From Clostridiales bacterium (GTDB lineage: Bacteria; Bacillota; Clostridia; Oscillospirales; CAG-272), in NCBI GenBank assembly GCA_004554105.1, contig SFNW01000029.1:1-19750 (forward strand): a DNA stretch of 19,750 nt. The letters are read 5' to 3'. Both the position numbers and the translations under genes were made by a program. Every line of letters starts with the position of its first letter. Within the stretch, counting starts at the first letter, position 1. The notes beneath the pieces are model-generated. The model ran no database searches. It was not told the origin of the DNA and saw only the letters and a program-made list of their open reading frames with translations. Of this stretch, positions 6,040-14,230 are shown in pieces.

Positions 6040-8286
6040 ATGAGGATTGAAAAACTGTACATGGAGTCCTTCATGGGCAAGAAGGACTATACGCTCTCCC
6101 TTGCGCCCGGGGTCAATATTCTCGAGGGCGACAACGAAAGCGGTAAAACGACGGTCGCGGATTTCATTCGCTTTATGCTCTACGGCGCGTCCTCCAAGGG
6201 CATCGGCGGCCAGCTTTCGGAGCGGCAGCGTTTTCTCGGCTTCGGCGAGAGCGGCTTCGGCGGCTATATGGAACTTGCGGCACACAGCAAACACTTCCGC
6301 ATCGACCGCAAGATTACCGCGGCGGCAAACGGCTTCCGCGAGAGCCTGCAAATCAGCGACCTTGCCTCGCGCGCACAGGTCTACAAGGGCGAGAATGCGG
6401 GCGACGTTCTGCTCGGCGTGCCCGAGACGGTTTTTTCGCGCACCGCGTACATCACACAGGCGGACGGCGCGTTTTCGGGCGGCGAGGAGCTGAGCGCAGC
6501 CATTGAAAATCTGCTCTTTTCGGCGGACGAAACGGTCAGCACCGAAAAGGCGCTGAAAAAACTCGACGCGCTCCGCGTTTCGCTGTTACATAAGAACGGC
6601 AAGGGCGGTCTGCTCTCTGACCTTGCCGCCGAGCGCGAGGAGACCGACGCACGGCTTCGCAAGGCGCTTTCGGACAACAGCGAAATCATCGCCAAAGAGG
6701 GAAGCCTTGCCGACACGCTGCGGCGCATTGAGACAAACAAGACCGAATGCACCCGCACGAAACGGCTCTGCGAACTGTACGACACCTATATTGCGCACAC
6801 CCGCTTTGCTGCCCTCGACGAGACCGAGCGGCGGCTTGCCGAGCTGGAGAGCGAGGACGCCGCGCTGCTTTCGCGCTTCGACGGCTTTGTTCCCGACGGG
6901 GAATATCTCGGCAGACTCAGACAGGCGGCGGAGAACGTCGCGGCGCAGGATTTGCGCACCGCGTCCGCCGAACGCACCCTAAAACTCGCGTCCGACACGC
7001 GCCGCGCCGCCGAAGAAGCGGCGGGCGGTCAGGTGGACGCTTCACTTGCCGACGGCGCACGCCGCGCGTCGAAAAGCGCGAAAACTGCGCGCGTGCTGAC
7101 GGTTGTCGGCATTCTGCTGTTGCTTGCCGGCGCTTTCTTTGCCGCCGCAGTCTATCTCTTCCGACTTGAAGTTATGCTGCATGCCGCCGCAGGCGGCGCG
7201 GCCCTGCTCGGCGTGCTGCTGCTCGCATTCGGTGCGGCACGGCGGCGCGGCATCGGCGTTTTGCTGCGCAGTTTCGGCGCGTCGTCTGCGGACGAACTCG
7301 CCGAAAAACTGCGCGCCGCCGAGGAGACGCAGACGGCTGCCGCAGAGACGCTCACCGCCGCACGCGAACGCGAAAAATCCGCCGAGGCTTTACTTGAAAA
7401 CGAGCGCGAACTTCTGCACGAGAAGAAGGACGCGCTGACCGCGTTCCTCGCCAAAATCGGCGGGGGCGACACGGCTGCCGCCGTCGCGCTTGCGGAGGAC
7501 TATATCCGCGACGCGGAGAAGCTGCGCGCCGAGCGGCAGAGCTGCGAGACGCAGAAAAAGCGTCTGACCGACGAAACGGCGGCATACGACCGCGCGACGG
7601 TAACGGAAACGCTCTCGGCGGTGAAAGACCTCTCGGTATTTGAAACGCTCGACATCGCCGAATACCGCCGCCGCTGCGACTTCTGCGAAAAGGCCATCGA
7701 AGCGCTCGAAATCAAGAAAAGCGAGCTTGAAAAGTCGCTTGCCGCCCTGCACGCCACGGTTGAGGAGCCTGCGTTGCTGCGCGCCGCGCTTGAAGCACTC
7801 GACAAAAAGTACGCCGCCGCCAAGGCGAAGTACGACGCAACCGAACTTGCGATTCGCGCGATTGCAAACGCCTCGGAGGGACTGCGCACGCGGGTTTCGC
7901 CCCGCCTTGCGTCCTACGCGGGCAAGCTGCTGGACGTCGTGACCGGCGGCAGTGTGGGCGAACTCGGCGTGGACGGCGAGCTTGCGCTCACCTATATGAC
8001 GGCGGGCGGCGCACGGAGTGCCGAATTTATGTCAAAGGGCACGCGCGAGGCGGCGTATTTCGCCCTGCGGCTCGCTCTGCTCGACCTGCTTTATAAGGAG
8101 GAAAAGCCGCCGCTCATTCTCGACGAATGCTTTGCCTACATCGACGACCCCCGCACCGAGCGGCTGATGAAACTGCTTCGCGCGCTTGCCGCCGAGGGTG
8201 TGCAGTCGGTCGTGCTTGCCTGCCACAGCCGCGAGGGCGACATTGCCGAGCGGGTCGGCAATATCACACGCCTGCGTCTTTCCTGA
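6040..8286 (+). CDS. SMC-like AAA ATPase with membrane segments (YhaN/SbcC-like)
   Basis: 748 residues. The N-terminal half of the ABC-type head carries Walker A GDNESGKTT (30-38). Coiled coil follows from ~190 to 345, then two hydrophobic membrane-type segments (~352-374 and ~380-402), then coiled coil again (~410-610). The C-terminal half carries the signature-like MSKGTREA and Walker B PPLILDE (690-696; Asp695, Glu696). This is the AAA_27/YhaN pattern, where a membrane hairpin sits near the coil apex instead of the usual SbcC/Rad50 zinc hook. A CXXC (Cys546, Cys549) is present, but off-centre in the second coil. The ATG has GAGGG 7 nt upstream, overlapping the stop of the nuclease gene, so translation is probably coupled. 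It likely forms an ATP-gated, membrane-associated complex with the nuclease before it. Confidence 0.87.
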   Translation: MRIEKLYMESFMGKKDYTLSLAPGVNILEGDNESGKTTVADFIRFMLYGASSKGIGGQLSERQRFLGFGESGFGGYMELAAHSKHFRIDRKITAAANGFRESLQISDLASRAQVYKGENAGDVLLGVPETVFSRTAYITQADGAFSGGEELSAAIENLLFSADETVSTEKALKKLDALRVSLLHKNGKGGLLSDLAAEREETDARLRKALSDNSEIIAKEGSLADTLRRIETNKTECTRTKRLCELYDTYIAHTRFAALDETERRLAELESEDAALLSRFDGFVPDGEYLGRLRQAAENVAAQDLRTASAERTLKLASDTRRAAEEAAGGQVDASLADGARRASKSAKTARVLTVVGILLLLAGAFFAAAVYLFRLEVMLHAAAGGAALLGVLLLAFGAARRRGIGVLLRSFGASSADELAEKLRAAEETQTAAAETLTAAREREKSAEALLENERELLHEKKDALTAFLAKIGGGDTAAAVALAEDYIRDAEKLRAERQSCETQKKRLTDETAAYDRATVTETLSAVKDLSVFETLDIAEYRRRCDFCEKAIEALEIKKSELEKSLAALHATVEEPALLRAALEALDKKYAAAKAKYDATELAIRAIANASEGLRTRVSPRLASYAGKLLDVVTGGSVGELGVDGELALTYMTAGGARSAEFMSKGTREAAYFALRLALLDLLYKEEKPPLILDECFAYIDDPRTERLMKLLRALAAEGVQSVVLACHSREGDIAERVGNITRLRLS

Positions 8287-8354
8287 CGGTTTTGACAGCC
8301 TTGTCCGATATGACAAAGAAACGGCGAAAAAATTATAAATATTTCACAAACGCC

Positions 8355-8383
8355 TTTACAAATTGCAAAGTATCCTGTATAAT
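8355..8383 (+). promoter_or_regulatory. Sigma-A promoter of rsmE, bracketed by an inverted repeat
   Basis: TTTACA (8355-8360), a 17-nt spacer and TATAAT (8378-8383) form a near-consensus housekeeping promoter 36 nt upstream of the rsmE start. A perfect 9-bp inverted repeat, TTTCACAAA (8342-8350) and TTTGTGAAA (8395-8403), brackets it: one half lies just upstream of the -35 box and the other at or just after the expected transcription start. Confidence 0.8.
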
Positions 8384-8419
8384 AATATAGAATATTTGTG
8401 AAAGCTGACGGGAGGGCGC

Positions 8420-9190
8420 ATGCCGAGATTTTTCGTTCCGAGCGCAAACTTTGACGGCGACACCGTCCGCATTACGGGTGACGACGCGCGGCATATCGCG
8501 CGGGCACTGCGTATGGCGGTCGGCGAGACGGTCACGGTCTGCGATATGCACGGAAACGCGCATACCTGCGAACTTGTACGCATCACCGACGCGGAATCGA
8601 CGCTGAAAATCCTTTCGTCCCGTCCGTCCGACACCGAGCCGCCGCTTCGCACCGTGCTCTATCAGGCGTTTCCCAAGGGAGACAAGATGGACTATATCGT
8701 GCAGAAGGCGGTGGAGGAAGGCGTATACGCTGTCGTGCCGTTTATGTCCGAGCGCTGCATTTCGCGCCCCGACGGGGCTGCGGTCGAAAAAAAGATCGCG
8801 CGCTGGCAGCGGATCGCGCTTGAGGCGGCAAAGCAGTGCGGACGCGGCGTCGTGCCGACCGTAAGGTCGCCGCTGACCTATGCGCAGATGCTCGATGAGG
8901 CTTCACATGCCGACATTCCCTGCTTTTGCTACGAGGGAGACGGCACGCGCTCGCTCCGCGAGGTCTTGCAGACCGCGCACGGCGAGGAGCAAAAATCCGC
9001 GTCTGTCGAAAGGGCGGGCGGCAGAGACCTGTCGCTTGTCGTCGGCTGCGAGGGCGGCTTTTCACTTGCCGAGGCGGCGGACGCTGCGGCGCACGGCTTT
9101 GCCCTGTGCGCGCTCGGCAAACGGATTTTGCGCTGTGAAAGCGCGTCCGGCTTTGCACTTGCCTGCGTTTCCTACGAATTTGAACTATAA
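8420..9190 (+). CDS. rsmE: 16S rRNA (uracil1498-N3)-methyltransferase RsmE
   Basis: A 256-residue SPOUT-class methyltransferase, normal family length. It methylates N3 of U1498 in helix 44 of 16S rRNA using S-adenosylmethionine. Visible family marks: the N-terminal PUA-like part (MPRFFVPS..., DDARHIARALRM), the central KGDKMDYIVQKAVEEGV (~86-102), and the SPOUT knot motifs VVGCEGGFS (~207-215) and LGKRILRCESA (~232-242). The usual GPEGG is GCEGG here, a small deviation within the cofactor loop. The start ATG is preceded by GGGAGG with a short spacer. The gene has its own promoter and is followed after 17 nt by a membrane protein gene, which probably shares the transcript. Confidence 0.93.
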   Translation: MPRFFVPSANFDGDTVRITGDDARHIARALRMAVGETVTVCDMHGNAHTCELVRITDAESTLKILSSRPSDTEPPLRTVLYQAFPKGDKMDYIVQKAVEEGVYAVVPFMSERCISRPDGAAVEKKIARWQRIALEAAKQCGRGVVPTVRSPLTYAQMLDEASHADIPCFCYEGDGTRSLREVLQTAHGEEQKSASVERAGGRDLSLVVGCEGGFSLAEAADAAAHGFALCALGKRILRCESASGFALACVSYEFEL

Positions 9191-9207
9191 AACCGGAGGA
9201 CATCACG

Positions 9208-9978
9208 GTGGAAAAGAAAATGACGAAAAAAGAAGAACGCGCAAAAGAGGCAGAAGCTCTCTCCAACGCAATTACAAACCGCATGACGCTTGTATTCTGC
9301 CTGCTTGTGGTGTCGATCATCGCGCTGGTCCGCGTGACGCAGTCTTCCGCGACCGAGTTGTGGCTCTTGAATGCGCTGCCCGTCTTTCGCATCGTGACGG
9401 CGGTTCTGCTTGTCGCTGCGCTTGTTTGGCGCGGCATCTGCGGCAGGCGCAAGACCGACGAACGCTTCCGCGTCCTGTCGTCGCCGCTGCTGCTCGGCGT
9501 TGCCGCGGCGCTGTTTGTCGCCGCAATGGCTTACAATCCGCTCGGCTCGTTCCGCGTCATTGTCTGGCTGCTTGCCGCGGCGCTCTTATTCTTCGTTTAT
9601 GAAATCTACGCCGTGGATTTCTTCCTGTACACGGTCGTCAGCGTCGTCGGCGGTATGGCGGCGTCGATCGTCGGCACGGCGGCGTTCCGCGGACGCGAGA
9701 TTTTCGTTGCCGCCGTTGCGCTCGGTGCTACGCTCGTCGCGGTTGCGATCGTCTCTTATCTTGCCGGCTGCCTTGAAAAGGACGGCACGGCGCCTTGGGT
9801 CGGCGGAAAGCTGATTGCCCCTGCCGGCATGAAGGCACTGAATGCCTATATCGGCTGCGGCGTCGCCCTGCTCGCGGTGCTTGGTGCGGTCTGCTTCGGT
9901 CACGCGCTTTGGTTCATCGCCGCACTCGCGGCGTTTTACCTCGTCTTCGCCATTGTATACACCGTAAAACTGATGTGA
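9208..9978 (+). CDS. Polytopic membrane protein of unknown function
   Basis: 256 residues with a GTG start chosen because GGAGGA (9195-9200) lies 7 nt upstream; an ATG four codons later is less well placed. The N-terminus is strongly charged (KKMTKKEERAKEAEA), then about seven hydrophobic segments follow (near 28-44, 57-73, 91-105, 117-137, 139-155, 162-182 and 208-255, the last one double), with short polar loops. No catalytic or transport motif is recognisable. It follows rsmE by 17 nt and is probably co-transcribed with it. The stretch between it and the next gene shows no clear terminator hairpin. I do not recognise the family. Confidence 0.7.
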   Translation: MEKKMTKKEERAKEAEALSNAITNRMTLVFCLLVVSIIALVRVTQSSATELWLLNALPVFRIVTAVLLVAALVWRGICGRRKTDERFRVLSSPLLLGVAAALFVAAMAYNPLGSFRVIVWLLAAALLFFVYEIYAVDFFLYTVVSVVGGMAASIVGTAAFRGREIFVAAVALGATLVAVAIVSYLAGCLEKDGTAPWVGGKLIAPAGMKALNAYIGCGVALLAVLGAVCFGHALWFIAALAAFYLVFAIVYTVKLM

Positions 9979-10030
9979 TAAAATCGTTGCATTTTTTCTT
10001 GAATATTTGTACAAAACATCAAATTTGCTA

Positions 10031-10059
10031 TTGAAATTTTACAAAAAACAGATTAAAAT
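10031..10059 (+). promoter_or_regulatory. Sigma-A promoter of the PucR/CdaR-type regulator
   Basis: TTGAAA (10031-10036), an exact 17-nt spacer and TAAAAT (10054-10059), within a strongly AT-rich stretch (about 9980-10090) that stands out from the GC-rich surroundings. It lies 63 nt upstream of the chosen start codon. Confidence 0.75.
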
Positions 10060-10122
10060 ATAGTCAATATCTACATTATTTGCAAACACGGATAAATAAT
10101 GGCTGTGGAGAGGATGTGCAAT

Positions 10123-11208
10123 ATGTCAAATCGACTGTTTCAGGGTGTTATCCATCAAATGCGTGACGCGACCGACCGTACCATCGGCGTCATCGACGAG
10201 GGCGGCGTCGTCATTGCCTGCAGTGAGCTCGGCAAAATCGGCGAAACGCGCGTCGGCATTCGCGAAGAGTTGTCCTACTCGGGCGACGCGGTCGCGCTGA
10301 ACGGATATACATACCGTGCAATCGGTCAGGGCACAAAGCTCGATCAGATCGTGTTCGTCGAGGGTGACGACAAGGCGGCGGCAAGCACGGCGTCGCTGCT
10401 CGCCATCGCGCTGTCGAACATCAAGAATCTGTACGACGAAAAGTACGACAAATGCTCGTTTATCAAAAACATCATTCTCGACAACATTCTTTCGAGCGAC
10501 ATCTACATCAAGAGCAAGGAATTGCGCTTTAACGCCGAGGAAAGCCGTGTTGTTTTCTTAATCAAGTTCAGCGGCAAGACCGATATGCTGCCCTATGAAA
10601 TCGTGCAGAATATGTTCCCCGACAAGAATCGCGACTATGTCATCAGCGTCGGGGAAAACGACATCGTCGTCGTCAAGGAAGTCAAGCCGAACACCGACAC
10701 CAAAGAGACCGAAAAGATTGCGGCGGGCATCGCACAGACGCTGTCCTCCGAGTTTTACGCCAAGGTCGCCGTCGGTATCAGTACCGTGGTCGACAACATC
10801 AAGGACCTTGCCCGTGCCTACAAGGAGGCGCAGGTTGCGATTGAGGTCGGCAAGGTGTTCGACACCGAGAAGAACATCATCAGCTACGAGAATCTCGGCA
10901 TCGGCAGACTGATTTATCAGTTGCCGACCACGCTCTGCGAGATGTTCCTCCAAGAAGTGTTCAAGAAAGGCTCCATCGAGTCGCTCGACCGCGAGACGCT
11001 GATGACCGTCCAGTGCTTCTTTGAAAACAACCTGAATGTCTCCGAGACATCGAGAAAACTCTTCGTACACAGAAACACACTCGTCTACCGTCTGGAGAAG
11101 ATCCGCAAGATTACGGGTCTTGATTTGCGCGAGTTTGAGCACGCGATTACCTTCAAGGTCGCGCTCATGGTCAAGAAATACCTGACGTCCAAACCGGTTA
11201 AATTCTGA
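10123..11208 (+). CDS. PucR/CdaR-type transcriptional regulator
   Basis: 361 residues from the ATG at 10123 (MSNRLFQGVI), chosen because GGAGAGG (10107-10113) sits 9 nt upstream; the upstream in-frame ATGs at 10099 and 10114 lack such a site. The N-terminal ~130 residues resemble the sugar-diacid recognition type sensor (TIGVIDEGGVVIACSELG). The middle looks like the GGDEF-related domain of CdaR proteins. The C-terminus (299-354) is the PucR/CdaR helix-turn-helix: NLNVSETSRKLFVHRNTLVY followed by RLEKIRKITGLDL. These proteins are usually activators of catabolic genes. Here no sugar-diacid genes adjoin it, and the next genes are ftsE and ftsX. It has its own strong promoter and is likely a monocistronic unit. 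The ligand and targets are unknown. Confidence 0.85.
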   Translation: MSNRLFQGVIHQMRDATDRTIGVIDEGGVVIACSELGKIGETRVGIREELSYSGDAVALNGYTYRAIGQGTKLDQIVFVEGDDKAAASTASLLAIALSNIKNLYDEKYDKCSFIKNIILDNILSSDIYIKSKELRFNAEESRVVFLIKFSGKTDMLPYEIVQNMFPDKNRDYVISVGENDIVVVKEVKPNTDTKETEKIAAGIAQTLSSEFYAKVAVGISTVVDNIKDLARAYKEAQVAIEVGKVFDTEKNIISYENLGIGRLIYQLPTTLCEMFLQEVFKKGSIESLDRETLMTVQCFFENNLNVSETSRKLFVHRNTLVYRLEKIRKITGLDLREFEHAITFKVALMVKKYLTSKPVKF

Positions 11209-11220
11209 TATGCTTCGGAT

Positions 11221-11249
11221 TGTGGGAATGCGCGCGCCGCATTCCTGCA
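11221..11249 (+). terminator. Possible terminator hairpin after the regulator gene
   Basis: An 11-bp stem with two G-U pairs (11221-11231 and 11239-11249) and a GC-rich 7-nt loop, located 12 nt after the regulator stop codon. Only a weak T-rich tail (ATTCTTG) follows, so termination may be partial. Confidence 0.4.
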
Positions 11250-11342
11250 ATTCTTGCGTAAAGGGGGATTTCGCCCTCTGCGCGCCGCGCGGTGCTTTGA
11301 CGCAGACCGCGGCATGAAACCGCCATTTTCAAGAGGATAAAC

Positions 11343-12023
11343 ATGATTGAATTCAAGAACGTGACCAAGCGCTACCCTGAGGGGAAGGTCGCTTTGGATA
11401 ATTTGAATCTGAAAATAAGCGACGGCGAATTCGTCTTTATCATGGGCGACAGCGGCGCGGGAAAGACGACCATGACCAAGCTCCTGCTCCGCGAGGAAAA
11501 GGTGACGAGCGGCGAGCTTTGGGTCGGCGGCGTCAACCTTGCCAAGATGCCGTCCGCGCGCATTCCGAAATACCGCCGCCGCCTCGGCGTGGTTTTCCAG
11601 GACTTCCGTCTCTTTAAGAAAAAGACCGTGTTTGAAAACGTCGCCTTTGCGCTCCGTGTTGTCGGCGGTGCGGACGCCTCCGAGGTCAAGAGCCGCGTCA
11701 TGTCGATGCTCCGCATCGTCGGACTGGAGGACAAGGCGGGGAGCTTCCCCGCACAGCTTTCGGGCGGCGAGCAGCAGCGCGTCGCGCTTGCGCGCGCCAT
11801 CATCAACAATCCGCACACCATCATCGCCGACGAGCCGACCGGCAACCTCGACCCCAAACTCAGCATGGAAATCATGGGTCTGCTCGTCAAAATGAAGGAA
11901 TACAACAAGACCGTCGTCGTCGTCACGCACGAGGCGGAACTTGCGAAAATGTTCAATCAGCGCATCGTTCGTCTGCGCGACGGCAAAGTTATTGACGACA
12001 GTTTTGGAGGGGAGAGCAGATGA
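11343..12023 (+). CDS. ftsE: Cell division ATP-binding protein FtsE
   Basis: A 226-residue ABC ATPase, the standard FtsE length. The motifs are complete: Walker A GDSGAGKTT (35-43), Q-loop Gln86 (VVFQDFRL), signature LSGGEQQR (139-146), Walker B TIIADEP (Asp163, Glu164) and H-loop His196 (VVTHEAE). FtsE powers FtsX, and in Gram-positive bacteria the pair controls extracellular peptidoglycan hydrolases. The start ATG follows AGAGGA. ftsX overlaps it by 4 nt (ATGA), so translation is coupled. The 134-nt gap upstream of it contains a hairpin but no promoter I can call. Confidence 0.95.
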   Translation: MIEFKNVTKRYPEGKVALDNLNLKISDGEFVFIMGDSGAGKTTMTKLLLREEKVTSGELWVGGVNLAKMPSARIPKYRRRLGVVFQDFRLFKKKTVFENVAFALRVVGGADASEVKSRVMSMLRIVGLEDKAGSFPAQLSGGEQQRVALARAIINNPHTIIADEPTGNLDPKLSMEIMGLLVKMKEYNKTVVVVTHEAELAKMFNQRIVRLRDGKVIDDSFGGESR

Positions 12024-12904
12024 GACGGTTCGGCGACGCGCTGATTCAGGCACTGCACGGTATGTTCCGCAACGGTCTTTTGACCTTTGTCAGCATTTTC
12101 GTTCTCATCAGCTGTCTGCTTTTCATCGGCAGTTTTGCGCTGATTTCAAGAAATATCGACTACAACCTTGCAGATGTCACAGACCTCAACGAAATCGAGG
12201 TCTTTCTCGAATACGATGCGGACGACGCAACGGCGGCGCGCGTCGAAGCGGAGATCAACAAGCTCGACAACGTCGAGAGCGTCACCTATGTGTCCAAGGA
12301 GGACGGACTGAAGGAGATCGCGGGCGAATTTGCGGAGTATTCCTATCTGCTCGACGACATCACCGCGGAGGAAAATCCGCTGTCCGACTGCTTCCGCATC
12401 GTCTACGCCGACAATGCGAAGGCGACAACGCTCGACTACGATTTGAAGCAGATCGAGGGCGTGCGCAAGGTCAACAGCCGTCTCGACCTCGCGGCGACCA
12501 TCGGCTCGCTGCAGAGCGGCGTTTCCATTGTCTTTGTTTGGTTTGCCATTCTCTGCGGCGTGGTTTCGCTGTTTGTCATCATCAACACAATCAAGCTGTC
12601 GGTCTATGCCCGCCGTGAGGAAATCGCCATCATGCGCTACATCGGCGCGGGACGCGCCTACATTGCAGCCCCCTTCGTGCTGGAGGGCGCACTCATCGGC
12701 ATAGTCGGCGCGACGGTCGCCTACTTCCTCGAAAAGTTGATTTACCGTGCGCTTTCGGGCTTTATCGTCTCGGAAATCGGCATTGTCAAGTTGTACAGCT
12801 ATTCTGCCATGACGCCGATGCTGCTTCTGATTTTCTTCGGCATTGCGCTGTTCTGCGGCGTCGTTGGCAGTATCGTTTCGCTCGGCCGCTACGTTGAGGC
12901 GTAA
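12020..12904 (+). CDS. ftsX: Cell division protein FtsX
   Basis: A 294-residue four-helix membrane protein of normal length. Membrane segments lie near 21-42, 170-191, 217-238 and 266-287. The large extracellular domain (~43-165) lies between the first two; in the family it contacts the hydrolase or its regulator. The cytoplasmic coupling segment YARREEIAIMRYIGAG (196-211) is the typical FtsX mark that meets FtsE. The start overlaps the end of ftsE by 4 nt. The next gene encodes a secreted M23 peptidase with a coiled coil, exactly the kind of partner that FtsEX activates in other bacteria (EnvC, PcsB, CwlO). Confidence 0.94.
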   Translation: MRRFGDALIQALHGMFRNGLLTFVSIFVLISCLLFIGSFALISRNIDYNLADVTDLNEIEVFLEYDADDATAARVEAEINKLDNVESVTYVSKEDGLKEIAGEFAEYSYLLDDITAEENPLSDCFRIVYADNAKATTLDYDLKQIEGVRKVNSRLDLAATIGSLQSGVSIVFVWFAILCGVVSLFVIINTIKLSVYARREEIAIMRYIGAGRAYIAAPFVLEGALIGIVGATVAYFLEKLIYRALSGFIVSEIGIVKLYSYSAMTPMLLLIFFGIALFCGVVGSIVSLGRYVEA

Positions 12905-12943
12905 ACGCGAGCCTTCCACCCTTTTTTGAAAGGAGAGAAATCC

Positions 12944-14194
12944 GTGAATCTGAGAAAAAAGTTTTTGTGCGTTTTCCTTGCGCTTGTCTTTGTTTCTGCC
13001 GGCGCGGCGTTTGCCGTCATGGCGGCGACGACTTCGGCGTCGCAGTTTTCGAACAACGCATCGGTCATCGCATTTCAGAACTCCATCAAGGAACTTGAAC
13101 AGAAGCAAAAAGAACTCAAGGATAAATTAAAGGACGTGCAGAGCGACCGCTATTCCGCACAGCAGCAGTCGGCGTATTATCAGGAACTCATTCTCAGCAC
13201 CGAAAAGAAGATCGAGACGGCGCAGAATCTGCTCGACGCACTGACCGTGCAGATTGCGGAAAAGGAAAACGAGATTTCCGTAAAGGAAACGCAGATTACC
13301 GAAAAGACCGCCGAGGTCAACACCACGCGTGAAAAGTTTCTGATGATGATTCGCGCCGAATACGAGAGCGAGAACACCGATATTCTCAGCGTCATTCTCG
13401 GCTCGGACGATATGGGCGACCTTTTGACGCGAATCGAGAATATGGCGAGCCTGCTTGAATACAATTCCAAGCTTTTGGAGAAATTCAAGACCGAGAAGCG
13501 CGAGCTTGAGGACATGAAGAGTGTCCTCGAGGCGACAAAAGCCGAGTTGGAGGCTTCCAAGTCGAGCCAGGAGGCGTACACCGAGGAACTCCTGAAAGAG
13601 GAATCTGCGCTCGAGGAGCAAAAGGGCGACGCCGACAAGTACATCGCTTCGCTCCGCAAGACCGAGGCGCAAATCACCGCCGAATACAACGCGGCGCGCG
13701 AGGCGGAGGACAAGGAAAACCAGCGCCTTGAGGCATTGCTCAAACAGCTTGCCAAGGAGAGCCAGTCCGACTATGTCGGCGGCAAGTTCATCTGGCCGGT
13801 CGACCTCTCCATCAAGCGCATCAGCAGCGGCTTCGGCTACCGCACCTATTATCTCTACGGCAAGAAGATTACCGACTTCCACCGCGGCATCGACATTCCG
13901 TCGGCGACCGGCACCGACATTTACGCCGCGCAGAGCGGCAAGGTTATCGTAGCGACCTCACATTACAGCTATGGCAACTACATCGTCATTGACCACGGCG
14001 GCGGCATTTCCACGCTGTATGCGCACTGCTCCAAGCTGCTGGTTAAGGTCGGCGACAAGGTCGTTCAGGGCGACCACATCGCCGAAATGGGCTCGACCGG
14101 CGACTCGACGGGACCGCACGTCCATTTCGAGGTCCGTGTCGACGGTAAAGTACAAGACCCGATTGCAAACGGCTGGGTTGTTCAGCCGAAGTAA
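12944..14194 (+). CDS. Secreted M23 (LytM) peptidase with long coiled coil, EnvC/PcsB-like in layout
   Basis: 416 residues with GTG start at 12944, chosen because AGGAGA (12931-12936) lies 7 nt upstream; a TTG further upstream would overlap that site. Residues 1-~28 form a signal peptide (basic MNLRKK, then a hydrophobic core ending near VMAA). Residues ~30-275 are a nearly uninterrupted coiled coil rich in Glu, Lys and Gln. The C-terminal ~130 residues are an M23 domain with the zinc ligands intact: HRGID (His313, Asp317) and HVH (His392, His394). An active endopeptidase that cuts peptidoglycan cross-bridges is expected. The layout of coiled coil plus hydrolase right after ftsEX implies that FtsX binds the coil and opens the active site. 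PcsB and CwlO carry NlpC/P60-type or CHAP domains instead, so this variant is closer to EnvC but seems catalytically competent. Confidence 0.9.
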   Translation: MNLRKKFLCVFLALVFVSAGAAFAVMAATTSASQFSNNASVIAFQNSIKELEQKQKELKDKLKDVQSDRYSAQQQSAYYQELILSTEKKIETAQNLLDALTVQIAEKENEISVKETQITEKTAEVNTTREKFLMMIRAEYESENTDILSVILGSDDMGDLLTRIENMASLLEYNSKLLEKFKTEKRELEDMKSVLEATKAELEASKSSQEAYTEELLKEESALEEQKGDADKYIASLRKTEAQITAEYNAAREAEDKENQRLEALLKQLAKESQSDYVGGKFIWPVDLSIKRISSGFGYRTYYLYGKKITDFHRGIDIPSATGTDIYAAQSGKVIVATSHYSYGNYIVIDHGGGISTLYAHCSKLLVKVGDKVVQGDHIAEMGSTGDSTGPHVHFEVRVDGKVQDPIANGWVVQPK

Positions 14195-14230
14195 GAATTG
14201 ATTGATTCAAACAGGAAACGAGACTTAGGC

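Noticed and set aside
10099..10122. Upstream ATG codons as start of the PucR/CdaR-type regulator
   Set aside because: No ribosome binding site precedes them, and the GGAGAGG site lies downstream of the first ATG, placed correctly for 10123.
11085..12053. Long minus-strand open frame opposite ftsE
   Set aside because: It lies antisense to a gene with complete ABC motifs, has no ribosome binding site or recognisable domain, and arises from the GC-rich codon pattern of ftsE.
12146..13108. Long minus-strand open frame opposite ftsX and the M23 gene start
   Set aside because: A shadow of ftsX codon bias; rich in Arg/Asp, without any family motif, and it crosses a gene boundary.
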